Shown: positions 1-7,826, counted from the stretch's first letter. The stretch: 40,811 nt of DNA from DASXMX01 sp036794395 (GCA_036794395.1 DAIRGS010000023.1:1-40811); one strand, 5' to 3'. Notes: generated from the sequence alone by a model not told the origin. A program made the numbers and translations.

Positions 1-365
1 ACGAGGTGAACGCCTTTGGAGATCGCATGCTGGCAGACGGATTCGATCAGGGGTCCGATATCAACGGAGGCGGGTAGTTTGCCGGGCGTGAGGAGTAGGG
101 CGGTGTGGCCGGGGCTATACAGTGGGAGGGTGGCCCACTCCATTCGGCCGTCCAAACCGGCTACCCAGATATCGCGAAGATCCAGACCTCGTAACGATGC
201 GAACTGTGCAAACTCTGCCACCTGATCCGGGGGGGCCGGGAGGTGGGGGGCTCCGAGGATAAGTGCCAGTGCATCAGCGAATTCCTCGGGCCTGGCCAGT
301 CGGCACTCGAGGCGGCCAGGGCTTCCCCCGTCGAGCCCGCGGAACAAATTTGACAGTGCTCTCAC
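1..365 (-). CDS. N-terminal part of a GNAT-like acetyltransferase, cut by the window edge
   Basis: An open minus-strand frame runs from a GTG at 365 off the left end of the window, giving about 121 residues with no stop. The product starts MRALSNLFRGLDGG and reads like a soluble enzyme, with the segments RPEEFADALALILGAP and LLLTPGKLPASVDIGPLIE. Its style resembles the N-terminal half of planctomycetal GNAT-type N-acetyltransferases, but the acetyl-CoA-binding motif would lie outside the window, so the family is an inference. The gene is divergent from the secreted-protein gene at 439, and that gene's predicted -35 box overlaps the first codons here. GTG is preferred as the start because the only other long frame here, from 549 to 274, crosses the neighbouring promoter and does not read like a protein. 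Confidence 0.55.
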   Translation of the reverse strand, partial: MRALSNLFRGLDGGSPGRLECRLARPEEFADALALILGAPHLPAPPDQVAEFAQFASLRGLDLRDIWVAGLDGRMEWATLPLYSPGHTALLLTPGKLPASVDIGPLIESVCQHAISKGVHL

Positions 366-377
366 GTCGTTTAAGAT
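350..377 (+). promoter_or_regulatory. Probable sigma70 promoter of the secreted-protein gene
   Basis: TTGACA at 350-355 and TAAGAT at 372-377 are separated by 16 bases. This predicts a start near 384 and a leader of about 55 bases ahead of the ATG at 439. The -35 box lies inside the first codons of the divergent gene. Seen by eye, not tested. Confidence 0.5.
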
Positions 378-438
378 TACCCGGACTGCCGAAGCGGGCA
401 AAATACAACTGCCCGATCACACCGCGGAGGTACACCGG

Positions 439-1062
439 ATGCGTCAGGCCCTGGCTCTTGTGATTCTTGCAGCGCTTATCACTGCATCGGCGATTCCAGC
501 CCGAGCGGGCAAATACCCACAGCCGAGCATTTATCCGATCGCATGGCAATTAGGCTTTAAGCACGGCACGCCTAAGCGCATTGTGGTTGGTGCTGACGCG
601 TACTGGTATCTCACCTACACCGTTACCAACAAGACGGGTGAAGAGCAGCTTTGGGCGCCAACCTTCGACATGGTGGCCAATGACGGCAAGATCGTCAAAA
701 GCGGTCACAACGTTTCGCCCAACGCGTTTGTTAAGATCCGGGCTGTTGAGCGGAATCGGTTTTTAGAGCCGTCGTATCTAGTTGTTGGAACGCTGCATCA
801 GGGGGATGATCAGGCCAAGGACAGCGTGGCGATATGGAAGGAGCCCAATCCTCGGATGGGCACTTTTAAGATTTATGTGACAGGATTGAGTGGTGAAGTT
901 GTTACTGCCAAGGAGGACGACGGGAAAGACGTTAAATCCGAGGATGGAACACCCGTTTTCCTTCGCAAGACCTTGGAACTCACGTACGCGGTGTATGGTG
1001 ACGAGTTTTATCCCCAGCGGCACGAAATTCATGATCTGGGTGAAACCTGGGTGATGCGATAG
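439..1062 (+). CDS. Secreted protein of unknown function
   Basis: The 207-residue product begins with a clear Sec signal peptide: a hydrophobic run at residues 3-18 and a likely cleavage after ARA at residue 23. The mature part starts GKYPQPSIYPI and contains YWYLTYTVTNKTGEEQ and GTFKIYVTGLSGE, which look like beta-sandwich strands. I recognise the general style of conserved planctomycetal secreted proteins but no named domain, so no function is assigned. The ribosome-binding site GGAGG at 424-428 fixes the ATG at 439. It is followed 45 bases later by an intrinsic terminator at 1107-1127 and then by rpmA, so it is probably transcribed alone. Confidence 0.85.
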   Translation: MRQALALVILAALITASAIPARAGKYPQPSIYPIAWQLGFKHGTPKRIVVGADAYWYLTYTVTNKTGEEQLWAPTFDMVANDGKIVKSGHNVSPNAFVKIRAVERNRFLEPSYLVVGTLHQGDDQAKDSVAIWKEPNPRMGTFKIYVTGLSGEVVTAKEDDGKDVKSEDGTPVFLRKTLELTYAVYGDEFYPQRHEIHDLGETWVMR

Positions 1063-1106
1063 GTCGCCGGCGGCTTGCCTAATTCGCCGAATGTGGTACC
1101 TTCCCC

Positions 1107-1134
1107 GCCCCGCCTGATTGGCGGGGCTGTTGTT
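1107..1134 (+). terminator. Intrinsic terminator before rpmA
   Basis: GCCCCGCC (1107-1114) pairs perfectly with GGCGGGGC (1120-1127) around the loop TGATT, followed by a T-rich stretch TGTTGTTT. It lies 45 bases after the stop of the secreted-protein gene and separates it from rpmA. Confidence 0.7.
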
Positions 1135-1202
1135 TATGCACGGGTCGCGTGCCTACAGTTGATGTTTCGCGAATTGGCTATTACTGCAAAACGGAATCGA
1201 TC

Positions 1203-1454
1203 ATGGCACATAAGAAGGGTCAAGGCAGCACCAGGAACGGTCGCGACAGCAATCCGCAATACCGCGGCGTCAAGGCGTACGGCGGGCAGATTGTAACCGC
1301 TGGCTCGATCATCGTTCGCCAGTGCGGCACCAAGTTTCATCCTGGATTCAACGTGGGCGTCGGCGGCGATTACACGCTGTTCGCGCTGACTGATGGCCGG
1401 GTAGAGTTCCAGGGGCGCAAGGTGCATGTGAGGACGGAAGGGGCTACTGCTTAA
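1203..1454 (+). CDS. rpmA: 50S ribosomal protein L27
   Basis: The 83-residue product starts MAHKKGQGSTRNGRDS and contains GVKAYGGQIVTAGSIIVRQ, GTKFHPGFNVGVGGDYTLFAL and GRVEFQ, the classic bL27 signature. L27 is a component of the large ribosomal subunit near the peptidyl-transferase centre and contacts the acceptor end of tRNA. Length is normal for the family. A longer in-frame extension upstream exists from 1149, but the conserved N-terminus MAHKKG fixes the start at 1203. The usual upstream partner rplU (L21) is not beside it, and the usual downstream partner obgE lies 4.9 kb away, behind a block of minus-strand genes. Confidence 0.97.
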   Translation: MAHKKGQGSTRNGRDSNPQYRGVKAYGGQIVTAGSIIVRQCGTKFHPGFNVGVGGDYTLFALTDGRVEFQGRKVHVRTEGATA

Positions 1455-1477
1455 CGTTTCTCTAAACATCTCTAATA

Positions 1478-1534
1478 AAAACGTAAAGACGTAAAACGTA
1501 AGTATCGCGCTTACGTTTTACGTCTTTACGTTTT
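1478..1534. terminator. Perfect 25-bp hairpin between convergent genes
   Basis: Bases 1478-1502 are an exact inverted repeat of 1510-1534, with the seven-base loop TATCGCG. Each arm is AT-rich and made of three imperfect copies of ACGTAA(A), starting AAAACGTAAAG. It lies between the end of rpmA (1454) and the end of the convergent zinc-finger gene (1543), so it probably terminates both. The stem is much longer than a normal intrinsic terminator and may belong to a repeat family. Confidence 0.7.
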
Positions 1535-1542
1535 ACTGAGGT

Positions 1543-1821
1543 TCATTTCGTTCGCGGTACGTTCACGACAATCTCATCCACGTAGCACCAGTTCCATTCT
1601 TCGCCGGGTTCGAGTGATTTGATGATGGGGTGTGCGGTGGCGTGAAAGTGTTTGGTCGCGTGCTTGTTCTTGGATGAATCGCAGCATCCAACGTGGCCGC
1701 AGGTACGGCACCATCGAAGGTGAACCCAATCGTCGCCCATCGCGACACACTCGGGGCAGATGTCTTCGGCTTCCGGGCCGACTGGCTTCACTTCACTCAG
1801 ATGCGTGCATTTTTTGGACAT
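1543..1821 (-). CDS. UBP-type zinc finger protein
   Basis: The 92-residue product is almost entirely a ZnF-UBP domain. It has CTHLSEV near the N-terminus, CPECVAMGDDWVHLRWCRTCGHVGCCDSS in the centre, then HATKHFHATAHPIIKS. The Cys/His pattern and the HxxxHxHxTxHPI block are typical. In eukaryotes the domain binds the C-terminal tail of free ubiquitin; in bacteria the ligand is not established. The start at 1821 is supported by GGAG about seven bases upstream. It lies on the same strand as the redox-signalling pair at 3160-6206, with one sugar-enzyme gene between. I infer a possible shared role with those genes. Confidence 0.9.
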   Translation of the reverse strand: MSKKCTHLSEVKPVGPEAEDICPECVAMGDDWVHLRWCRTCGHVGCCDSSKNKHATKHFHATAHPIIKSLEPGEEWNWCYVDEIVVNVPRTK

Positions 1822-1836
1822 TGGAAACTCCTACCC

Positions 1837-1914
1837 TTTGGGAGTGCGAGGCTCCCGCCGAGCGCATTTTTTATGAAAGTCACATTGGCTCGGCAGGAGC
1901 CTCGCACTCCCAAA
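1837..1914. repeat. Palindromic repeat element (27-bp arms)
   Basis: Arm 1837-1863 (TTTGGGAGTGCGAGGCTCCC...) and arm 1888-1914 are inverted repeats of 27 bases with one mismatch, around a 24-base AT-rich centre. It lies between two minus-strand genes, just upstream of the zinc-finger start. It resembles a REP or MITE-like palindrome; no second copy was seen in this window. Confidence 0.75.
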
Positions 1915-1949
1915 TGAATCGCGGGGCGAGGAACATGCGATTACCCTTT

Positions 1950-3098
1950 TCAGGCCTTGGCCTCGGCGTTCGCACGATTCAGTAATGCTTTGATGTATCC
2001 GATGCTGTACGCCCAGCCGGCATCGCGACCTGCGGCCATGGACGGAACGTGGTCGGCGATGAGGATGCCGCGGAAGTCCACCTCGCGCAGGGTCTTCATG
2101 ATCTTCCACATGTCCATGTCGCCATCATCGACGTAGGCCTCGACGAAATGGGGAATCGACCCTTTGATGTTCCGGAAATGGATCTTCCAGAGCTTGCCCA
2201 TGCCGGCGAAAGCGCGAATGGCGCCCAGGACATCTTTTCCCATGCCGGCACCGCCTTCCATCCAGGTTCCGCAGCACAGACAAACGCCGACGTTCGGACT
2301 GTTGGCGATTTCGAGGGCGCGCACATAGCCGTCGAATTTGCCGAAGATGCAGCGAGGCACGCCGCCAAGCACCGGGACGGGGGGATCGTCGGGATGGATG
2401 CCGATGCGGATGCCCAGTTCCTCGGCTACCGGCGCTACCTGCTTGATGAAGTAGGTGTAGTTCTCCCAGATCTCGTTTTCGGTGAAGACGCGGCCATGTG
2501 TGAGGGGGCCATTAAACGTTTTTCCGCCCCAGACGCCGTGCGCCGTTTCGAGCGTGAACGAGCGGGCCATTGCGTCGCCACGGGTCTTGACCTGGCCGGA
2601 GCTCCAGATCCCGTTGCCCATGTGGGCGTAGGTGGTGTATTTGATTCCGATCGCGGCGAGGTTGTGGAGGTACTGCTTGTACTCTTCGATTTTCTTATCG
2701 CGGCCAGGCAGGTTGAGGGTAACCTCGGGCATGTTGTGGACGTTGGAGTTTCCGATGTTCCAGACTTGAAGGCCAGCGTGCTCGGCGCTGGTTTTCCATT
2801 TCCGGAAGTTTTCAAGGGTGGCAGCGGCGCCGCCGCTTGGGACACTTAAATATTCGACGCCGAGTTGGCGGGCGAAAGTGAAATATTCTTCGCCGGGGTT
2901 GGGCGGGACCTGGAGTGAGATCTTAATGCCCGGCGAAAGCTCGGGGAGCTTATCCGCAGCGCGTGACGTAGAAGGTTCGAGAAGATTGCCAGCGACGACG
3001 CCGGCCACAGCGAGCTTCATCAGCTTACGACGCGTCAGCTCTGAAGATGATTGGGGATTGTTTTGCGAATGATCTTCGGTTCCCGGATGGTTTTGCAT
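1950..3098 (-). CDS. Tat-exported TIM-barrel sugar enzyme, mannonate dehydratase-like
   Basis: The product of about 382 residues has a twin-arginine signal (ELTRRKLMKLAVAGVVAGNLL, RR at about residues 23-24) and then a sugar isomerase/epimerase-type TIM barrel. Motifs IGIHPDDPP, NVGVCLCCGTWMEGG, IHFRNIKG and DDGDMDMWKIMK resemble D-mannonate dehydratase (UxuA), which converts D-mannonate to 2-keto-3-deoxygluconate, with metal ligands expected in the HPDD, CC and HFRN blocks. A periplasmic location would be unusual for UxuA, so a related sugar epimerase or dehydratase is equally possible. The ATG at 3098 is preferred over the one at 3140 because it has a weak AAGGCGGA site and the Tat motif then falls at a normal distance. 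It lies downstream of the histidine kinase on the same strand. Confidence 0.8.
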   Translation of the reverse strand: MQNHPGTEDHSQNNPQSSSELTRRKLMKLAVAGVVAGNLLEPSTSRAADKLPELSPGIKISLQVPPNPGEEYFTFARQLGVEYLSVPSGGAAATLENFRKWKTSAEHAGLQVWNIGNSNVHNMPEVTLNLPGRDKKIEEYKQYLHNLAAIGIKYTTYAHMGNGIWSSGQVKTRGDAMARSFTLETAHGVWGGKTFNGPLTHGRVFTENEIWENYTYFIKQVAPVAEELGIRIGIHPDDPPVPVLGGVPRCIFGKFDGYVRALEIANSPNVGVCLCCGTWMEGGAGMGKDVLGAIRAFAGMGKLWKIHFRNIKGSIPHFVEAYVDDGDMDMWKIMKTLREVDFRGILIADHVPSMAAGRDAGWAYSIGYIKALLNRANAEAKA

Positions 3099-3159
3099 GT
3101 TTGGTCCGCCTTGAATGAAATGTGCGGACATCATAACCATGCGTTGAAGCCTACAGCAA

Positions 3160-4524
3160 TCAATTCAACGGCAGATATACGCGGAACCGGGTTTGGCCGG
3201 GTTCGGAGTCGAAGCGGATGTCGCCGCGATGATCTCGGACGATGCGAAACGTTGTGTCGAGGCCGAGGCCGGTTCCTTCTCCGACTCCTTTGGTGGTGAA
3301 GAAGGGCTCGAAGATCTTCGAGCGAATTTCGGGGGCAATTCCGGGTCCGTCGTCGGCAATTTCGACCATGGCTTGATCGCCTTCGCGGGCGGAGCGGATT
3401 TTGATATGCCCGCCCTTTGGCACGGCATCGATTGCATTATCCAGCAGGTTGGTCCAGACCTGGTTCAGTTCCCCGCCAAAGGCCGGGACCGGGGGAATTT
3501 CTCCATAGTCGCGGCTGACGGCGACATCCTTCTTTTTCAGCTTGTGCTTGAGGATTGTGAGCGTGGTGTCGAGACCCTGGCGCAAGTCGGTGGGGGACTT
3601 GGCGGCGGCTCGATCCATATACGTATATTCCTTCATCGCGCCGACCACTTCGCTGATTCGGCCGGTGCTCTGTTCCAACTCCCGGCAGAGCAGCCGCATC
3701 TCGACGTCCTTGGCCAGCCAGCTCAGAACCTTGGACAGATGGATCGGCGCGACGCGTTGGGCGATAGGCTCAAGTTTTTCGCGGGTGACACCCGCAGACA
3801 CCAGCGAAGCTGCGGCTTCCCAGGGGTCGGGGACGGAATGCTCGCCGAGCCACTCGCCCAGATCCTGCTCGCGATCGCTCCGCGTGAGGGGATCTAGCTC
3901 GGGTCCATCGTGGCTGGCAATCTCACAGATTGCCTTGAGCTTGACGCCTTCACCGGCCTGCGACATCACACATTGAAGCAAATGGCAGCACAATCCTTCG
4001 ACATCCGACAGCAGCCGGGTGAGGTTTTGCGCGGATCGGCCGGCGGCGGAGGCGGGATTGTTCAGTTCGTGCGCCAAACCGGCCGACAGTTTGCCGAGTG
4101 CGGCTAACTTTTGCTGCTGCACCTCGATGGCATATTCAGCGGTGCGGCGTTCGGTCAAGGCCGGAAGCAGCAGAGCGCGCATCTCGGGGCACAGCATCAG
4201 CAGATCACGGAACTGCTGGGCGCGGACGCGCACCACGCGGGCCGGGCCGAGGGCGAATCCGGTTGCGGTGGCAGCTTCGCCGGTGAGGAGGTCGGTGGTG
4301 CCGGTGAAATCACGGGGGCCGTGCATGGCCAGGACGGTGTCCTGGCCCATGTCGCCGCCACGGGTGACTTTGATCGTTCCGTCGAGCACGACGAAAAAAT
4401 CCGCGGCTCCTTTGCCCTCGCGGAAAATGACTTCGCCATCGTCCAGCGCCATCTCGTCGCCGACATCCTTGGCGCACTGGATTTGATAGTCGCTGAGTTT
4501 TGGAAACAGTTTATCGTCGTTCAT
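3160..4524 (-). CDS. Sensor histidine kinase with cyclic-nucleotide-binding domain
   Basis: The 454-residue protein has no membrane segment. Residues about 10-120 form a Crp-type cyclic-nucleotide-binding beta-roll (GEVIFREGKGAADFFVVLDG). A coiled dimerisation helix follows, with the phospho-acceptor block LSAGLAHELNNP (His152). The catalytic ATPase has the N box NQVWTNLLDNAIDAV (354-368), DDGPG (391-395), FEPFFTTK and GTGLGL (417-422). It should autophosphorylate and pass phosphate to a receiver domain. The start ATG overlaps the stop of the upstream response-regulator/oxidoreductase gene as ATGA at 4521-4524, so the two are translationally coupled and that protein is the likely partner. A longer frame from 4665 is rejected because it only reads out of frame through the upstream gene. 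Confidence 0.93.
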   Translation of the reverse strand: MNDDKLFPKLSDYQIQCAKDVGDEMALDDGEVIFREGKGAADFFVVLDGTIKVTRGGDMGQDTVLAMHGPRDFTGTTDLLTGEAATATGFALGPARVVRVRAQQFRDLLMLCPEMRALLLPALTERRTAEYAIEVQQQKLAALGKLSAGLAHELNNPASAAGRSAQNLTRLLSDVEGLCCHLLQCVMSQAGEGVKLKAICEIASHDGPELDPLTRSDREQDLGEWLGEHSVPDPWEAAASLVSAGVTREKLEPIAQRVAPIHLSKVLSWLAKDVEMRLLCRELEQSTGRISEVVGAMKEYTYMDRAAAKSPTDLRQGLDTTLTILKHKLKKKDVAVSRDYGEIPPVPAFGGELNQVWTNLLDNAIDAVPKGGHIKIRSAREGDQAMVEIADDGPGIAPEIRSKIFEPFFTTKGVGEGTGLGLDTTFRIVRDHRGDIRFDSEPGQTRFRVYLPLN

Positions 4525-6206
4525 GCTTCGACTCCTGCCCCACGGACTTCGCGAAGATATTCGTGAATGAATTGGACCGCGATCGAACCCTCGCCCACCG
4601 CGGCGGCGACGCGCTTGACCGACTGTCCGCGAACGTCGCCGGCAACGAAAACGCCTGGGACGCATGTTTCAAGTAAGAATGGATCGCGGTCGGGCTTCCA
4701 GCCTTTGGGCCGGCGATTTTCGCCTTCGGCCAGAGCGGTTCCGGAAAGGATGAAGCCCTTATCGTCGCGCTTGAGGACGTTACGCACCCAATCCGTCTGC
4801 GGCGACGCGCCGATGAAAATGAAAAGTCCGGCGGTATCCAGCTTCATCTTCTCGCCGGTCTTCCGATTGCCGAACGTCACTGCCGATAGATACTCATCGC
4901 CGTGCGCCTCGAAGATCTCGCTGCCCAGGTGAACGTGAATCTTCGGATCGTTCTGGATGCGATCGACCAGATATTGGGACATCTTCGCGTCTAGAGACGC
5001 GCCGCGCACGACCAGGTGGACATCGCAGGCGTACTTCGAAAAATACACGGCTGCCTGCCCGGCCGAATTTCCAGCCCCCACCAGCACCACGGCTTTGCCC
5101 TCGCAACCCTTGGCCTCGGTCATCGCCGCGCCGTAAAAAATGCCCCGGCCTGAAAGCCGCTCGATGCCCGGCGCATCGAGCCGGCTATACCAAACGCCGG
5201 TCGCGATCAGCACGCTGTGACAGCGCAGCTCCGATCCGTCCTGCATGCAGACGATCCGATAAAGGTCCTCGACGCGGAGCGTACAGGCGTCCTGCGCCGA
5301 AAGAATTTCGGCGCCGAACTTTATCGCCTGGGCCAGTGCCCGGCCCGTCAGGTCGGCGCCGGAGATGCCGCCGGGGAATCCGAGATAATTCTCTATCCGC
5401 GAGCTGGTACCGGCCTGACCGCCGGGCGCCTCGCGCTCGACAACGATTGTTTTGAGTCCTTCCGATGCCCCGTAAACGGCTGCCGCCAGCCCGCCCGGCC
5501 CGCTTCCGACGATCACCACGTCGTAGAAGGGCTTATCCGCGGTCGTCCGCATCCCGACCTTCGCGGCAAGTTGCGAATTGGTTGGTTCAAGCAGGTGAGA
5601 TCCATCTTTAAACACCACCAACGTCTGACCAGGCCGCTCGGCTTCAGCTTTTTCCAGCACGACGCAACTGGTCGGCTCTTGTTCGATATCGTGCCACTGA
5701 AACGGGACCAGGTTCCTGGAGAGGAAATCCTTGATCCGATGCGCCTCGGGGGACCACCGATGACCGGCCACCTTTACGCCCTCGAATGGCGGCTTGTATC
5801 GGCTCTGCCAGTCCTCCAGAAGTCCGTCCAGCTTCGGGTACAGGAGCGTCTCAGGCGGGTCCCAGGGTTTCAAAAGGTAGTAATCGATGCCCGCGTTGTT
5901 GATGGCCGCAATGGCCGCGTCGGTGTCGGCGTACGCCGTCAAAAGCACACGTTTGGCAGAGGGATAAGTCTTCTGCGCCTGTTCGAGAAATTCGACGCCG
6001 GACATGCCAGGCATGCGCTGGTCCACGACGAAAAGCGCAACGTCTTCGTCGCGCTCGTCGAGCTGCTTTAGCGTGGAAAGCGCCGCCTCGCCGGATTTGG
6101 CGCGGAGCACCCTGTAGGAATCTCCGTACTTCTTACGCAGGTCGCGCTCGACGGCCCTTAACACCTGGGGATCATCGTCCACCGCAAACAAGACGGGCTT
6201 GCCCAT
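4521..6206 (-). CDS. Response regulator fused to a thioredoxin-reductase-like flavoprotein
   Basis: The 561-residue protein has three parts. Residues 1-130 are a receiver domain with acidic pocket D10-D12, phospho-acceptor D62 in VVDQRMPG, T90 and K113. Residues about 146-225 look like a glutaredoxin/thioredoxin-fold domain with no CxxC. Residues 228-555 match thioredoxin-disulfide reductase: FAD motif GSGPGG (234-239), GGQAGTSSRIENYLGFP, NAD(P)H motif GAGNSAGQ (377-384) and the FAD-contacting GD at 523-524. The redox CxxC expected near residue 360 is absent (FYGAAMTEA), so classical thioredoxin reduction is unlikely and another electron acceptor must be used. It overlaps the downstream kinase by ATGA. 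The arrangement suggests that phosphorylation controls a flavoenzyme's activity instead of DNA binding. Confidence 0.93.
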   Translation of the reverse strand: MGKPVLFAVDDDPQVLRAVERDLRKKYGDSYRVLRAKSGEAALSTLKQLDERDEDVALFVVDQRMPGMSGVEFLEQAQKTYPSAKRVLLTAYADTDAAIAAINNAGIDYYLLKPWDPPETLLYPKLDGLLEDWQSRYKPPFEGVKVAGHRWSPEAHRIKDFLSRNLVPFQWHDIEQEPTSCVVLEKAEAERPGQTLVVFKDGSHLLEPTNSQLAAKVGMRTTADKPFYDVVIVGSGPGGLAAAVYGASEGLKTIVVEREAPGGQAGTSSRIENYLGFPGGISGADLTGRALAQAIKFGAEILSAQDACTLRVEDLYRIVCMQDGSELRCHSVLIATGVWYSRLDAPGIERLSGRGIFYGAAMTEAKGCEGKAVVLVGAGNSAGQAAVYFSKYACDVHLVVRGASLDAKMSQYLVDRIQNDPKIHVHLGSEIFEAHGDEYLSAVTFGNRKTGEKMKLDTAGLFIFIGASPQTDWVRNVLKRDDKGFILSGTALAEGENRRPKGWKPDRDPFLLETCVPGVFVAGDVRGQSVKRVAAAVGEGSIAVQFIHEYLREVRGAGVEA

Positions 6207-6377
6207 TGCGCCTCCCGTGCTACTGAAATTCCCTCGGTTGGTTCCCTTTCACCGTAGGATGATACCGCGTTAATGGCAAATTCGCCGCTGGGAGTCAGGG
6301 GTTTGACCGAGGGTCTACGGTTAACGCTTTTACGCTCCTCCCTACCTTTCAGTCCACCCCCCGCATATCCTTCCGTG

Positions 6378-7484
6378 ATGTTCGTAGATGAAGCGGTTAT
6401 ACAGGTTAAAGCGGGCGACGGCGGGCACGGTTGCGTTTCGTTTCGGCGGGAGAAGTTTATCCCCAAGGGCGGGCCGGACGGCGGGGACGGGGGGAATGGC
6501 GGCTCGATTGTGTTTGTCGCCGATACCTCCAAGGACACGCTGTTGGATTTTTCCGGCAAGCATCACTGGAATGCGCCCAAGGGCCAGGGCGGCATGGGTA
6601 AGAAGATGGCGGGGCTGACCGGTGAGGATCTGGTCATTCCGGTCCCGCCCGGCACATTAATATACGATGCGGAGCATGAGATTTTGCTGGCCGACCTGGA
6701 GACCCCCGGCAGGCAGATTGTTGTTGCGCGCGGAGGACGGGGAGGTAAAGGCAACTGGCGGTTTCGTACGCCCACGAATCAGGCGCCGCGATATGCCGAG
6801 CCGGGCACCGAAGGCCAGCAGCGACGTCTCAAGTTGGAATTGAAGCTGATTGCGGATGTGGGCCTTGTGGGGATGCCGAATGCGGGCAAGAGCACGTTGC
6901 TTCGCGCGATTTCCGCGGCCCGTCCGAAGGTGGCGGATTACCCGTTTACCACGCTGGACCCGCAGCTTGGCATCGCGGAGCTTCAGGGTTATCGACGGAT
7001 TGTTGTGGCGGATATCCCTGGGCTGATCGAAGGGGCGCAGCACGGGGCGGGGTTGGGCCATGCGTTTCTTAAACACATCGAGCGCACCAAGACCATCATC
7101 CATATGCTCGACATGTACCCGATGGATGAATCCGATCCGGTGCAGAATTATCGCACCATTCGCGCCGAGCTGGAGGCGTTCAGCCCGGCGCTGGCGAACA
7201 AGCGCGAAATCATCGCCGCCAATAAGATGGACCTGGCGATTGACGACGACGCATTGAATCGGTTGATGAATGAGCTCCCAGATAAGGAAATCTTCCCGAT
7301 CTCGGGGGCGACCCGGCAGGGGGTGGAGAGCGTGCTGGAGACAATTTGGAATGTGCTTCAGGAGGCGAAGGAGGCAACACCAGGGCAACCTGGGGACGTG
7401 CCAGCAGTCGGGACGATCCAGGCTCATTCGCTGCCGGACGACCCTTCTGGTGATCCAATGGCAAGTCCGACCGATCAAACTTAA
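6378..7484 (+). CDS. obgE: GTPase ObgE
   Basis: The 368-residue product is an Obg GTPase acting in late assembly of the 50S subunit and stress control. The N-terminal glycine-rich Obg fold covers residues 1-158 (GDGGHGCVSFRREKF, GGPDGGDGGNGG). The G domain has GMPNAGKS (165-172), switch DYPFTTLDP, DIPGLIEGAQHGAGLG from 212, and NKMD (282-285). The C-terminal OCT domain of some Obg proteins is missing; instead there is a roughly 40-residue Pro/Asp-rich tail. The ATG at 6378 gives the canonical MFVDEAVIQVKAGDGG start, although there is no strong ribosome-binding site; the in-frame extension to 6273 is not conserved in style. It is divergent from the oxidoreductase gene, with about 170 bases between. 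Confidence 0.96.
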   Translation: MFVDEAVIQVKAGDGGHGCVSFRREKFIPKGGPDGGDGGNGGSIVFVADTSKDTLLDFSGKHHWNAPKGQGGMGKKMAGLTGEDLVIPVPPGTLIYDAEHEILLADLETPGRQIVVARGGRGGKGNWRFRTPTNQAPRYAEPGTEGQQRRLKLELKLIADVGLVGMPNAGKSTLLRAISAARPKVADYPFTTLDPQLGIAELQGYRRIVVADIPGLIEGAQHGAGLGHAFLKHIERTKTIIHMLDMYPMDESDPVQNYRTIRAELEAFSPALANKREIIAANKMDLAIDDDALNRLMNELPDKEIFPISGATRQGVESVLETIWNVLQEAKEATPGQPGDVPAVGTIQAHSLPDDPSGDPMASPTDQT

Positions 7485-7517
7485 ATTATCGATCCTGCAT
7501 TTGCCGAGAGGTGTTGT

Positions 7518-7826
7518 GTGAATGTGACCGTTGAACTGAGCGGCGAGTTCGATCAATTTGTGAACGGATTGGTGAAATCCGGCGTTTACGCCACACATGC
7601 GGAAGTGGTGCGTGAAGCGTTGCAACTTCTGAAGGATCGGGAGTTTCTTCGCGAGTACAAACTTCGGTCGCTTCGGAAGGAAATCGGCGTAGCCGAGCAG
7701 CAGTTCAAGGACGGACGATACAAGACGTATCAATCGGGCGGCCTCCAAACACTCACGCAGTCCGTCAAAAAGGAGGGCCGTAAGCGCCTGGATCCAGCGA
7801 ATTATCCATGGCGGAAGGGACATTGA
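7518..7826 (+). CDS. ParD-like antitoxin, orphan
   Basis: The 102-residue product begins with a ribbon-helix-helix domain: MNVTVELSGEFDQFVNGLVKSG, then YATHAEVVREALQLLKDRE, typical of ParD/CC2985-family antitoxins that repress their own operon and bind a ParE RelE-fold toxin. Residues about 60-102 form a charged tail with a lysine-rich segment (SVKKEGRKRLDP). The start is GTG at 7518 with GAGAGG at 7506-7511 upstream. There is no ParE-like gene next to it: the next gene, 28 bases on, is DUF1802. It may be a stand-alone DNA-binding regulator or the remnant of a toxin-antitoxin pair. It begins 33 bases after obgE and may share its transcript. Confidence 0.75.
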   Translation: MNVTVELSGEFDQFVNGLVKSGVYATHAEVVREALQLLKDREFLREYKLRSLRKEIGVAEQQFKDGRYKTYQSGGLQTLTQSVKKEGRKRLDPANYPWRKGH

